A DNA stretch of 64,000 bases from Prunus persica (taxonomy: Eukaryota; Streptophyta; Magnoliopsida; Rosales; Rosaceae): contig NC_034009.1 of NCBI RefSeq assembly GCF_000346465.2, positions 7,263,776 through 7,327,775 of the forward strand, written 5' to 3'. A model generated the notes under the pieces. The model was given only the letters and a program-made list of their open reading frames with translations. It ran no database searches and was not told the DNA's origin. Positions 44,101 through 56,282 of the stretch are shown one piece after another. Numbering within the stretch: the first letter of the stretch is position 1; the number at the start of each line of letters is the position of its first letter. The translations under genes were made by a program, and so were the position numbers.

Positions 44101-44651
44101 CACATCACTTATTACTTCAGGTCACCTGCTTAGATTGGCAAGCCCTGGCAAATTCTCCAAGCACAGATATCACATAGGCTTTTGCTCGGCGAAGCTGTGA
44201 TTGCTTTTTCGCCACTAAATCGCGCTTCTTCCTCTCCTCCCCAACTGAAAAATAGTCAATTTTGCAAGACATAGCAAATTCAATCACACATACAAATAAA
44301 TTCACTGATGAAATTGGCTATGCTAAAAATGCAATTCTTCCACACTCAGTGATTTTTCTTTAAATTTGAATTAGCAGGCAAATGAATGAGATATCCAAAA
44401 ATAAAAAGATCAGTAAAAAACTATGGTAAATTAATTCGAACATACTGACCAAGAACATGTATGGCAACAATGGTATCATTTGGTTGAGCTAGAACTTTGA
44501 TTGCCCATGAGAGCAACTCTTGGCTATCATTTGGGTCTGTGGAGATGCCTATGAGTATTTTAGCAGGGGCTGAAGGGACCATTGTGTTTGCAAATGAGTA
44601 TGTGAAGCAGTTTGAGTTATTTGTGTACTTGTTGTGATTGTTGTTGACCAT
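41178..44651 (-). CDS. Receptor-like cytoplasmic kinase with N-terminal USP domain (RLCK VI type)
   Basis: Eleven exons in gene order: 44651-44450, 44244-44126, 43952-43834, 43750-43632, 43551-43132, 42984-42730, 42406-42249, 42159-41944, 41596-41447, 41321-41178 on the minus strand (ten listed blocks; the first may be preceded by an untranslated exon). The frame stays open for 633 residues. Codons 25-185 form a UspA-like domain ([20 protein letters not shown]; later [20 protein letters not shown]). A Ser/Pro-rich linker follows, then a Ser/Thr kinase: glycine loop [14 protein letters not shown] lysine in IAVKML, HRD in [16 protein letters not shown] in [12 protein letters not shown] in GYLAPEYF. 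No signal peptide or membrane span, so cytoplasmic. Resembles Arabidopsis At5g57670. A second possible start is the Met at 44582 (MVPSAPAK), where family similarity begins. Confidence 0.88.
43323..43394 (+). repeat. 36-bp in-frame tandem repeat inside the USP-kinase gene
   Basis: Two units, 43323-43358 and 43359-43394, differ at one base. Each holds a perfect 10-bp inverted repeat (GGGGACTCTG / CAGAGTCCCC). In the minus-strand protein they code for [12 protein letters not shown] and [12 protein letters not shown] in the Ser-rich linker before the kinase domain. Confidence 0.95.
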
Positions 44652-44675
44652 GGAAGCACATCAACTCAATTTAAG

Positions 44676-44698
44676 AATATATATATATATATATATAT
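44676..44698 (+). repeat. (TA)n microsatellite upstream of USP-kinase
   Basis: About ten TA units lie 25-47 bp upstream of the first ATG (minus strand), in the likely leader or core promoter. Confidence 0.85.
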
Positions 44699-44835
44699 GC
44701 AGATATGCACAGAAATAACAGAATGATGAAGTCAGTTGGAGACTTAGAGTAGTGTGAGGCCAGCTTAGCTCTCATTCCATTAGTCTTGTTTAAGAAGCAT
44801 GGAAACCTCTTTTTTACAGTGGCAATTGGACGACT

Positions 44836-44838
<3 letters not shown>

Positions 44839-44884
<46 letters not shown>
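44839..44884 (+). repeat. (CT)n microsatellite
   Basis: A pure CT run of about 46 bp, 190 bp upstream of the USP-kinase start; on the minus strand it is a (GA)n tract of a kind often found in plant promoters. Confidence 0.9.
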
Positions 44885-44885
<1 letters not shown>

Positions 44886-45049
44886 GCTACTCTAGCTACA
44901 CAATTAAGTGTTGTGGTTGGGTGCTTTGGGGTATAAGCAAAGTTGGTGGGCACGTATTTGATTTGTCTTGCTTTGTAAGCCAAAAGAAGAGACTCGTCCA
45001 AAATATAGCCAAAAGAGAAAAAAGTGCATGTTGGATTTGGTAGGAAGGG

Positions 45050-46428
45050 TTCTATGTGCCACTTCAAAAAGAGCCCCTTCCCTTTGTCATGATTCATGAA
45101 ACGTTGATAGGACACTACAGTTTCTTACTTCATCCTTGGATAACAGAGAGATAGACAGAGAAGAACAAAAAATAGGCTATACAAATTGATAAAATAGGAG
45201 ACTCTAGTTATTACTTTTCTTTGAAGTACAAAAAAACAATTACAAGGCGGATCCTCGAGGAATCTCAAAATTCCTTTCATCAAATAACAGTCGCATAGCC
45301 ATAGAATTTGGGAACATATTAAATCAAATACAAAGATTTTGTTGATGATGACCCAAATTTGCCAAAACATCAATAACCAAATTTTCTTCACGAAACACGT
45401 GTTGAAGTTCAGAGTATGAGACTCTAGTTATGTGTTTTTTGTATTGGCATTGTGTTTATTGGTAAAATGATGATGTTATCGGATGCAGAGATAAATACTA
45501 TTTTTAATTCCTTGAGTTACAAATCCCTTGCATGTCATTTTAAAGTTTAGTAAGCGTTTAGCTTTGTAATAGATAACTACTTGGAAATCAAGTAAACAAG
45601 TAGATAAGTCATGTTTAAGGGTGTAATTATTATTATTATTGTCGTCTTTATTATTGCATTCCCCCTTTCTCAAAAGATTAAAAAAGAAAAAGAAAACACC
45701 AAATTTTCTTTTGATGGTGTGGGGTAGGGGTTGGTCAGCAAAGAGTATTCCAAGAGGAACCATCCTAAAACAATTTGAGGCATCATCGGCACATGATGAT
45801 ATGTTTCTTTTTTATTATTGGATGTTTCGGTTGTACCTTCAATTAATATTATTGACTAAACTATAATTCTTCTAACTGCCAAAAGATTAAAAAAAAAAAC
45901 ATAAGGATAAATTGTATATGTGGTCTTGTAGTTTGAACTCAATTTCATCTATGTATAGTTTCAATTTGCCTAGGGAGTTGTTATTAGCATCTAATCTATA
46001 TGATTACTATTTTAAAGTGTCAATAACAACTCTTTTTAATTAACCTTTACATCATATTTCTGCTAATAAATTTGTTGAAAATGGGATTTTTGGGCCCAAT
46101 TTCAATGGTTATAGTTAACTAGAAGGATATATATCATATGGCAAGGGGCTTGTATCTTGCACTCGAGGTCTTGTGTTCGAATCCCTCTCTCTAATATCGC
46201 TTAATTGAGACTAAAAAAACCAAAGTACAATTCAGTCCAAAATATAAGGACCAAAAATTGGACAATTCAGTCAATACATGCATATTCAAAGTCCATACAT
46301 GCAACCAAAGTCAATACATCTTCAAATTTACATCTCAAACCAATTTCACTTGTTATGGAACACACTTACGGCTTATATTGACAATCCAGAGCTATATATA
46401 TAGAGCACAATAAAATGGCCTCTTTCCC
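45050..46428. other. Intergenic between the two kinase genes
   Basis: AT-rich, with no gene seen. A SINE-like fragment (GGTCTTGTGTTCGAATCCCT) lies at 46139-46215. Confidence 0.5.
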
Positions 46429-48647
46429 TCACCCGTATTTAGCCATTCTCCTCTCTCCATAGACCTTGTAAGGATCCTGCATTTTCTGAACCTCTATGGC
46501 ACTAAAAACACCATAACCATTATTGCTTTCATCAGCCCCTCCATCTCCCTCATCATCACTAGCTTGGTCAAGTGCCAGAAGCTCCTCCTTATATCTCACA
46601 CTTTCAATTCTCAAAGGTGTCAATCTGGCCTTAGCCTCAAACCCTTTTAAAATATCAACCACTTCCTTCATCTTAGGCCTTTTCTCAGGCTCACTTTTCA
46701 CACATAGGGCAGCAACATTGATGGCTTGCTTCAATTGGGCTTCATCAAAGTTTCCTCTGAGTTTTGGGTCAGCAAGTTCCTTGAGCTTCCCTTTGGTTAT
46801 GAGTGGCTCAGCCCACTCAGTTATTGTCCTCTTCACTCCACCAGGGAGCTTCTCAATGGGCTTTCTTCCAGTCACAAGCTCTAAAAGAAGAATCCCAAAG
46901 CTGTACACATCACAGCTCTCAGAGACTTTTCCCCACATGGCATATTCAGGGGCTAGGTAACCTAATGTGCCCTTGACTCGAGTTGTCATGTGGCTTACAC
47001 CTTCTGGGATTAGCTTGGCAAACCCAAAATCTGCAACTAGTGGCTCGAAATCTGAATCCAAAAGCACATTGCTTGCCTTTATGTCTCTATGAATGATGTG
47101 TGGGGTGACCTCATGGTGCAAGTACCTAAAACCCACAAGTACAATGAGCATCAACACTTTAATTGTCAAAGTAATTGAATGCCAGAAGTTTTGGTATATA
47201 TAGAATTTGGCACAATTTTATTTGGTTTGATTTGGTAACAAAAGCAAAAAATTGACCTAATATTTGTACACATTATTTTGGTGAAGGATCTCTTTAATAG
47301 AGGTGAAAAGACCAACTTATGTAAATGTTTTTTTTTCTTTTGTTTGTTATATTGGAAGAGATCTAACCCTTGACGTATTCTATAATCCCACCCCATAATC
47401 CGCCCTCCTTCACAATTTGAATTATATGGAATGGTTCAATTATGCAAATGATTCTCATCTATAGTAAAGATGTGATTAACAATGTGGTCAATAAGTATAT
47501 GGTGTAAACACAAGTACTCAAATATAATCGAAAGCAGCAGAATCATCATCAATTACCATAATCATTTTTCTGTTGTATGTTGATCTTACTACATACGCAA
47601 AACAATTGACCTTGAACTCCCATCTGTAAAGTCTCTTTTTTTTTTCTTTCCTTTTTTTGGGAGAAGCTCCTAAGTTTGAATTCCCTTGTTCTAAATAAAA
47701 AAAATTCAGGTTATATAAAATATTTTATTTCAATCCATATGGTGCTTATACTGAAGGGCAGAGTTGGTAGGTTGATTATATTATGGTGGACTGGATCAAC
47801 CCTTAATGTGGTTATAGTCAATAGTTTCAAATTCAATTGAACAATTAATAAAAGAAGCTGTATAATTAAGTGTATAGTTTATTATGCTTACAGGAGGCCT
47901 TCAGCTGAGCCAAGAGCAACCTTCATTCTCCTTTTCCAATCCAGCTGAACTTCACTTGCAAATTGGCCATGCAAATGAGAAAGTAAGCTAAGATTTGGCA
48001 TGTAATCATACACTATAAGCCGCTGATCAGCCCCAGCATAATAGCCCCTAAGACCCAACAAATTCTTGTGCCTAACCCTTCCAAGAACTTCAACCTCAAC
48101 TGCAAATTCCATTTCAGCTTTTGAATTCATTGCTTTCAACTTCTTCACAGCAATCTGAATTTAAATATATACTCAAACAATTATAACGTTACAAAGAACC
48201 ATGGCTAAGCAACATGGGGTATATATTAATTAGTTTTTTTTTTCTTTTCAAAATTATACCTGGAGACCATCACTGGTTTTGCCCCAATAGACACTTCCAA
48301 ACCCTCCTTCTCCAAGCAGATTGTCATCACTAAAACCATTGGTAGCCGTCTGCAATTCCTTGTACGAAAATATTCTCCATGACGCGTGACCTCCACCAAT
48401 TTCACGAGTAGCCCTAAGAATTCAAAGCAAGCAAGCGACACTTAATTTCTTTTAACAAAACAAAAACAATCAATCCAAGCTAAATCATGCTAGCTAGAGT
48501 TATTAGTAGTTTACATAAATAATTAATTACCTAGTTTAATTTGGAATTGATATTTAGGTAGAGAAGAAGAAGAAAAAGAAAATATTAAACATACCTTTCC
48601 TCATCTACCTTCTCTGAACTACAGCAAGCACTCAAGGAGGATCCCAT
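46429..48647 (-). CDS. PTI1-like receptor-like cytoplasmic kinase (At3g15890 type)
   Basis: Four exons in gene order: 48647-48595, 48413-48260, 48154-47892, 47125-46429, all with GT-AG borders and a continuous frame of 388 residues. The N terminus MGSSLSACC has Gly2 for myristoylation and nearby Cys for palmitoylation, so plasma-membrane anchoring is likely. Kinase features: [13 protein letters not shown] loop (about codons 52-64), Lys in IAVKKL, HRD in [14 protein letters not shown] (about 169), DFG in [12 protein letters not shown] in GYLAPEYA. The activation segment and the [14 protein letters not shown] region agree closely with the Arabidopsis protein listed as PTI1-like tyrosine-protein kinase At3g15890, though the motifs are those of a Ser/Thr kinase. 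The tail ([17 protein letters not shown]) is beyond the kinase domain. It is unbroken and probably functional. Confidence 0.92.
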
Positions 48648-48649
48648 GG

Positions 48650-51600
48650 CACTTGGGATAAGTTTTCAAATATTGATAGCTAATTATATTAAGCTAGCTT
48701 ATGCATGCAAATGATGAAATTGATAAGTCTTTATTTTCTCTTAAATTAACCAAATCAGTTGTGTTCTGGCCATATATAATTTAGATGTGATGTAAGAGCC
48801 GACCTTGGCCGGCATGTCTTGAATATGAAGTTGCTTGAACGGCTGTAACTAAGAGGGAGAACTTGATAATTAAATGAAACTTTTTTTGGCTACTTAGAAA
48901 TTAATTATTATAATATAGCATCATGTACTAAAATAATATCTGAACTCCACGACAATAATATCTCTCATACCAAGCTGTTAATTACTGAGTATTGGTGGGA
49001 TGGTCCGTCATCAGAAAATCATTCATGTTGCTCTTTGGCAACGACACTAGCTTTGAAATTAACTCAAACTTCATGTCTGCACCCTCAGTCCTAAGGTAAT
49101 GGCATACTTCCTCTCGTTTTGGTTATTTTCTTTCTTAATCAGCGAGGAGGGTGATCAGAACTTGGAACCTCTAGAAATAAGGTGGTTTTATGAGTATATG
49201 TATAGTTGGATTCTTAATCGTAAACTTAAGGGCATGCTTACCAATCAAAAATCAAGATAAGCAGGAATCAGAGTAACCATGAATCGGGTTAACCAAGAAT
49301 CGGAGTCATGCATTCCAATTCATATGAAAAAAAAAAAAAAAAGATGGGGTATCTTTTGCATGTAAAACGTGATTCCCTTTCACCCTTCTCCAATCACCTC
49401 CCCTCTCCGAAATCAAATCTCTTCAATATCAGGAATCATGAATGAGATTTGTTGTGGGCCCCTCATTATTGTTCATTTTGCGAGTGTAAATAAACAAAGA
49501 AGTCATCCGCAATGGGAATGACTCCTATTCTACCCATTCACATTCCGATTACGTAAACATGCCCTCAATCTTTACCTTCTAATGATGACTTCCATACAAT
49601 GAAGGGTCAAAATAAAGTCTTGAAAAAGGATCACATATCTTTCAACCCTAGCATCAAGAGAAATCATTTTCGCAAGCCTATATATATTTTGAAATTGCCA
49701 ATTGGCATTGATTGCCTCGTCATTGATCAGGTAATTAATTGTATTCATGTTCACATTGATTAGCATATTCATTTTTCTACCAGAATATCCTGTGCCTCTA
49801 TATATTGCATTTGACTTTGAATTTAATGTGTTAAATATACATGTAAAGTTACAAGACTAAGAAATCAGATACATCATGAAATCTCAAAAGGGTTTGGTTG
49901 ACTTTTGCTTAAATTTTTTTATTTGAATAATTCTTTAACTTATTTTGTACCATACATCTTTATGAGGTATTTGAAGGGATCAGCAAATCTCATGGGTTCA
50001 ACTATACCTAATTTGCGTTAACTTATTCATCATTTGGTGGAGTATAATTTAATTAGTATCGATATTATTAGAAGATGTCATGTGTTCAAATTCTACACTC
50101 ATGTATGGTCGGATAGGGGCATCACATTCATATTGAGTCTAACCATTCTACCAACCAAAAAGGTATAAATGAAAGCGAAGTTAAAGTTAGAGGTAGATTC
50201 TTGAAATATTGATTGAATGTGTATTGTTTTATACATGTGTCACTCTTTCTTTGTTGTACCCATAGTTTTCCTAATAGGTTTTAGGAAACCCTATTTTCCT
50301 CAATTGAAAGAGTCGCAAATTCAAAGTCAAGCTATAAAAAAAAAACCCCCCCGTTGTTATATTAAACAAATCAGATTGCCTTCTCTAAAAATACGAAATT
50401 ATTGGGACCAAGGGCATCATGCCAGATGGACAAATAAGAAGCATGGTGATGAAAGATGGACCCACACCAATTACTAAATGTTCGAATTGATAATTTGAAA
50501 TTAAAATTAAAATAAAGTTTTGAGCAGTAAACGACATTCCAAGTGAGAGATCCAAAAATTTGTTCGGTCCTTTTCAAGTGTGGTACGTTGAGTATTATGC
50601 ATGGCATTTGTTTGATGAAGTTAATTATAAATCAATCAATGATATAATATTGGAGCTTCCTCTATCTCCCTTCGTTTTCATTGACTTCGGTAATTAGATT
50701 TTGTTTTTGATGTATTCTTTTGTACATGGATGGATTCGAGCACACTGATGTTGCCATCATTTTCCATTTGGATCTTACTGACTGTCACGTCCACGTAATC
50801 CCATTCCCAAGCCAACGAGAAGGAAAGATCTCGGATTTTATTTTCCATAATGTATTGGAATATGCCGATTCATAATGAATTTTCCATTTGGATCTTGTTC
50901 ATAAGTATGTGCAGCATAACATAAGCCTGGTCTAATATTAAAAGTGGACAAAAGCCCAGCCTATATGCCTTGTTCGAATTTGTGTTGTGAAATGGCCCAT
51001 TAATTAATTTGTAACAAGCCCCAAGGCGACAAAGACCAAGGCATGATCCAATGCCAAGCCCACTCCCAACTCCATTCCAATTGAATACGAAAGAAGGGCA
51101 AATACTTATAGGGCTCGTTTGGTGTCTAGAATTGGATAGGATATGATAACTTCAAGCATGTTAAAGGATGAAATTAAAAAATTAAAATTTCGACCAAGTT
51201 CAAGGTAGAAGATGGATTACTCATGAAGAAACTTATCCCATCTAATCCCTATATAAAATGGTAGGATATTAGCACAGTATTGATAAAAAAGAGCTTATCC
51301 CTTCTAATCCCCCAAACTGAAAAATCATTCACCTCTACCATTATTTCCTCATTCAACATTCCTTAGATTTAGTCTTATGACTATGGTCGATCAAAATTTC
51401 CAAACATTCTTTGCATCCATAATAAACTGACCCGTGAGCTTCTAAATGTCACTACTCCTACTGATATTTCATCAAAAGTTGACCATAAAAACGTTCGTAA
51501 TATATTTTTCCCCAATGCTCTCTTCTTGGTTTCATCCATAAAAATCGATTCCATTAAAAACAACTGACCTTTCATTGTAATTACCATATGGGGTTAGGGT

Positions 51601-52240
51601 AGGGTTAAGCAGTTGTTCGACAGGGTCCCTTTCGAGCCAGATGCACGTATATATATGAACATTGAGTAGTAATTTTCAAACCTTTTGTGAAAGTAAAGAA
51701 CAAACATTCACTTGCACACATCTTTCATTATTCAAATTGGAATGTCATGATTTGACATGCCAGAGGGTAAAGCAAGTGGCAATTATTGGAGCCATCCTCT
51801 ATGAATCCACAAAATTTTCTTTTTCAAACAAGAAGAAAACATTTTACAGCCACAAGAAAACCCAAAAATTGATTTATCAGAGACCTCCATCTACCACAAT
51901 CAAATAATTTTAGTATGTCCAAACATGGGTTAGTGAGATCATGAGGTCTACAACTAGTGTATGATCAATTTTTTAGTAGGCCAGTCAAGTGAGTATATAT
52001 ACATGATTTCCAGCACTCAAAGTGTGAAACAATGTGAGTGGTGTTTCAATCCCATTTTGGCCTACAATACAAGGACATCAGCCAAAGAACTACATGTCAA
52101 AGGGTGAAAGCAAATTGCTCTCCAGTCACTTAACTTCAGCTGCGTGGAAAACTTATAGTGAGGCCAAGTGTGCCATGTAGAAAGAGGCATTTGTTCAAGC
52201 TCAACATCACATAGGTTGATTTCGTAAGGGATTTTGGAAG
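48650..52240. other. Long intergenic stretch
   Basis: No gene seen. It holds a probable MITE at 49229-49566 and a weak MITE-like fragment near 51112-51320 (GGGCTCGTTTGGTGTCTAGA at its left). Confidence 0.5.
49229..49566. mobile_element. Probable MITE, 338 bp
   Basis: Left end AGGGCATGCTTACCAATC and inverted right end AGGGCATGTTTACGTAATCG share about 13 of the first 14 bases. The interior has GGAATCAGAGTAACC/GAATCGGGTTAACC words and a poly-A tract. I could not find a clear target duplication. Confidence 0.6.
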
Positions 52241-52245
52241 GAACT

Positions 52246-52332
52246 GATAATTCAAGTGGTTAAGAGCAGTTACTTTGCATTCGAGATTTTGTGTTCGAAC
52301 CCCATTCCTCTAATATCCCTTGTATTAAAAAT
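52246..52332 (+). mobile_element. tRNA-derived SINE-like element
   Basis: AAGTGGTTAAGAGC (A box, 52254-52267) and TGTTCGAACCC (B box, 52292-52302) are spaced about 35 bp apart as in a tRNA gene, but the sequence has no tRNA cloverleaf and ends in CTAATATCCCTTGTATT. Related pieces occur at 29438, 39738 and 46139. Confidence 0.55.
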
Positions 52333-52654
52333 TGTTTGAACCTAAAATGGAAAAAATGCCATTTGGGTATTGTTCGAATTCGTAAAATTAAATACCCATA
52401 GATATAATCCCAAGGTCAACCAAGCCAAATATTTCTGACTTTCCAAATAAAGCTGTTTATTTCAAAAATGCTTTTACTCGGCTAATGGCGCAACTACCCA
52501 AATTAAAACTCGAATTTGACTTTGACAACTGGAAGGAAGTTAGGCAGCAAAAGAAATGCTGAGCAATTGCATTAAATGCGATTTGAACCGTGAGTTTCTA
52601 CTCAACCAGCTTGTTGAAGGAAGCCATGCTTGGGGTACTTTACAGCCATGTTAA

Positions 52655-52862
52655 GTGGTGGTGGCGACGGTGGTGGGGGTGGCAGTGGTGGTGGTGGTAG
52701 TTGAGGTGGTGGCAATGGTAGTGGTGGTGGAGGTATGGTTGGTGGTGGTGCTAACTGTAGAGGTGATGGAGGTCGTGGCGATGGTGGCCCTAATGGTGCT
52801 CGAGGTGGTGGCGGCGATGAGGTTGGTTGAAGTGATGGTGGTGGGGGTGGCAATAAAGATGG
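52655..52862. repeat. GGT/GGC-rich low-complexity tract
   Basis: Imperfect GGTGGTGG(T/C) repeats. Every frame stays open for 80-95 codons; on the minus strand one frame is a run of Pro with a few Ser, Leu and Ala (52602-52871). With all three frames open there is no sign of selection on any, and no leader, intron or domain supports a gene, although a relic of an extensin-like protein is possible. Confidence 0.7.
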
Positions 52863-52929
52863 TGAAATCATATCTTGTGAATAAAAATGATATATGTATT
52901 AAAATCTCTGAAGAGAAGAAAAGATTTGT

Positions 52930-55900
52930 CATGATCTAAAATTAGTCTAGAATCAATCAAAATCCTCTACTTTTTGTATTTTCTTTAAAATCAATGAGTT
53001 TTTTAATACATTCAAACTTTTATAAAATCTTTTAAAATTATAATTGAATACATCTAAATTTAAATGAAATTAATGTTTCAATTAAATACATCTAAAATTT
53101 AGGCCATCCAAATTTAAAACTTTGTAGTATATTGAAAATACTGAGACAATTACATAATCGCCCTAACGATAAAACATTTCGACTCTTTATGTCCCCTCAA
53201 ACAATGAGTGGACTCATAGCATGGTCTTCAACTTATTAAGGTTGCTTAGCACAAGTGAGCCATATATCTTAGCCGACACAATATCTCTCTTGGGCCCCTT
53301 CAGGACTTGAGAAGTTTTGTCCATCTACTTATTTCCGTTTTACACTATCAATTGTACACTTTTAACTTTTTTTATACAGTAAATTTCACTTTGTTACCTT
53401 GAAGTTTACCGACTTTCAAACTTTATTACATGAAGTTTTTATTTTTCTCTCACGGACGTATTGCATATGCCTTCATTGCACCAAAAGGAGATAAGATTTG
53501 CACTGTCTCCTGGCCGGATTCGCTTGTCCGGATTTGAAGTAATTAAAACAAGTGGAAATGAGGAAGGCTTGCCTAAAACCCTAGTGGATATTGTTTGATG
53601 TAATAGCACTATATCTTACTAGCTTTCACGCTCTTACAACTGTTGAAGCATATATTTCTTTGGATTTGGTAATTAACAGTTGAAGCATATATTTCTTTGG
53701 ATTTGGTAATTAACAATGTCACACTTTAATGAAAATAGCTAGCCACATATTCTAATTTGTTTCCAAAGAAAGCCAAGCATCGAAATTGCTTGAAGATATT
53801 GCTGCTTCATATACTGATTGATCCAATGAAACATGTTCAGTGACCTCATGCCGAATAGAAGCTTAGTTTTCTATGCATTTCTCATACCTTTTGATCCAAT
53901 GAAACGTAAAGTGATGAGCACTAATTGTCCTTTCAATCATGCCACTAAGTTTAAATTAGTAAAACTGCCCATAATGATAGCTCTCTCGCTTATAAATGCA
54001 CTAATTTGTCAAGATTCGAAATAAAAGGTTTAAAATCGAAGGAGAAGGATGATGCTTTTGAGTGTGTGTAGTGAATGATATAAATGCTAACAAAAACAAA
54101 AACAAAAACAAAAAAATCTCTGATTTTCTTCCTCCAAATTTGCACCTGCAAGAAACAGAAGACTTGTGCAATTGTGGTAAAAAAAAAAAGAAGATCTAAA
54201 TTGCATGGAAATGGTGACCTTTTCAAAGGAAATATTCTCTCTGTCAGAATTTAGCTAGCCACGCTTGATTTGTAGGGAGGGAAGAAGAGAATTGTACATG
54301 CAAGAAAAAAGGCTAAAGAAAGAATATATAATCAAATAGCTATAGCATCTTCTGTCAATCTATTTAACTTTGGCAAAACCCAAAGGTGAAAAAAATGAGA
54401 GAATTCAGGCATTTACATACACTTGTCACTCATTGAGTTTTTCCATGAAAAGGAGAAGAGACTTTGAGTTTAGTACACTATACTATTCCAAAGGTCGTAC
54501 AAGGTTCTTCATATTTTTAAGCTATATATTCTTTCTTAATGCTCGTACAAGTTTTATCATTTATGCTTTTAGAAAGAAAGAAAAGTCTGTGCCCAAAGCA
54601 TTTGCTGCCTGCCGCATCTCTCCCTCTCTTTCTCTTTCTTGCCTTTTTAAGTGAGATTTTGATTTTCAGTGATGACTATTACGCCTAGCTATCTTCCAAA
54701 TATTATCCATCTCAATACGTATATGTATTGTAGTTTAGTCCCTATCTTCGTACATTAGATCAGTTGGTGAAGATAATGTGCCCGCCTTCCAACACCGAAG
54801 TTTGATTTCTATTTCTGTACATTAGAGTTTACAATATCGCTTAATGCAAAAAGGAAAAATAGTTTAAATTACTTCAAAATTCAATTAACCTACACCAAAT
54901 ATTTCAAACAATTCATTTGGGTGGAGGCTTGGCTTACCCCTTGAACCCAATTTTAGCAGTGCCCTTTAAGAAATTTAAGCAACTATTTAATTTAGAAAGG
55001 TAATTTTTAGTGGCTTACTGTTGGACGCATATATGATCAACATTTCCAATAATTGTTGCTTGCCATTATTTTCCATATCCATTTGTATGTATATCCACCA
55101 AACAACTAGACCACCCAATATTTTTGTGGGAGCAAGAAGCATATAGCACAACTATACAACTGACTGTATTTGCATTTGTTAAAGGATATTGCTTGACTTC
55201 TTCCGTGTAAGGAGATACTCCTCATTTCTTCTAATTACATTTTGATACATGCAAAAATAATTCATCAAAAACACACAAATAAAAACTTCTGCACACATGT
55301 CATACTGCTATTGGCAGGAATGTAAGAGCTCCTACTTACTAAATACTAAATACTAAATACTACTCAATGTAAAGAAGGAAGTATTTTCCTTTGCTGGATA
55401 CTAAATGTACATTTTGTAACCCTACAACACAGAATGCTCAACTAATGCTCATTACACTGAATTCCACTCACAACACACAGTTTAACTTTATTTTGCCTCA
55501 CCACCTACACAAATAATAACATAACGAATGTACCCTTAAAAAGAAAAATCAGAAAAATGAAAAAAAAAATAAAAATTATAATATTGAAGTGGCCCACGAA
55601 CCAAATCATATAGCATTTCATCTGGACCAAACAAATCAATATTTAATTAAGTTGGTACATCTAATATATTGCATAAAACGTTGTGGCCACAGGGGGCATC
55701 AAAAATTAAAATAGAAAGAATTTCAACAAAAATAAGAAAATCTCATGGGGCATTTGCAAGCAGCAACCTGATGCAGAGAGCTACAAACATCTGCATAGCC
55801 CGTACACGTGCCTTTCTCTTTCATGGCACAAACCATTTCAGCCCACCACGTTGCCCTTAATTCTGCTTCTCTGCACCTAATTACCAAATTCCACACACAT

Positions 55901-56280
55901 ATATATATATATATTCTTTTAATTCTCATAACTGGTTTCTGGGTTTGTCAAAAACCAGCTTCAAAACAATTAACCAACGCGAAAAACAAGAACAAAAAGG
56001 CCAATGTTATTCCCACTTTTAATTTGTGGTCTTGCATTGTTTTTGAAATCTGTGGGTGCTTCAAAAACAATTATAAAAAAAATACTGAATTCAAAGTGCA
56101 AGCTGAGAAAAGAAAAGGCGAAGTTATAAGGAGAACAGGAAATTCTTCCATTTCATCTCAAATAAATATACAGCTCCCGTGAAGAAAAAAATTAAGAAAA
56201 ACAAAAAAAACAAAAACAAAACCCCCCACACCTATAATGGCCCAAAACCCACAAACATTAATTGATTAACATAACTAATT
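52930..56280. other. Intergenic stretch downstream of the GDU gene
   Basis: No gene seen. It contains a 37-bp tandem repeat (53642-53678 and 53679-53715, GTTGAAGCATATATTTCTTT) and the second copy of a dispersed repeat at 55215-55340 (see 32315-32435). Confidence 0.5.
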
Positions 56281-56282
56281 AA

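Noticed and set aside
51112..51320. MITE with GGGCTCGTTTGGTGT end
   Set aside because: Only the left edge is convincing; the right edge pairs weakly and no target duplication was found, so it is mentioned but not called.
52602..52939. Proline-rich or valine-rich protein gene
   Set aside because: All frames are open across a GGT repeat and there is no signal peptide, splice site or conserved end.
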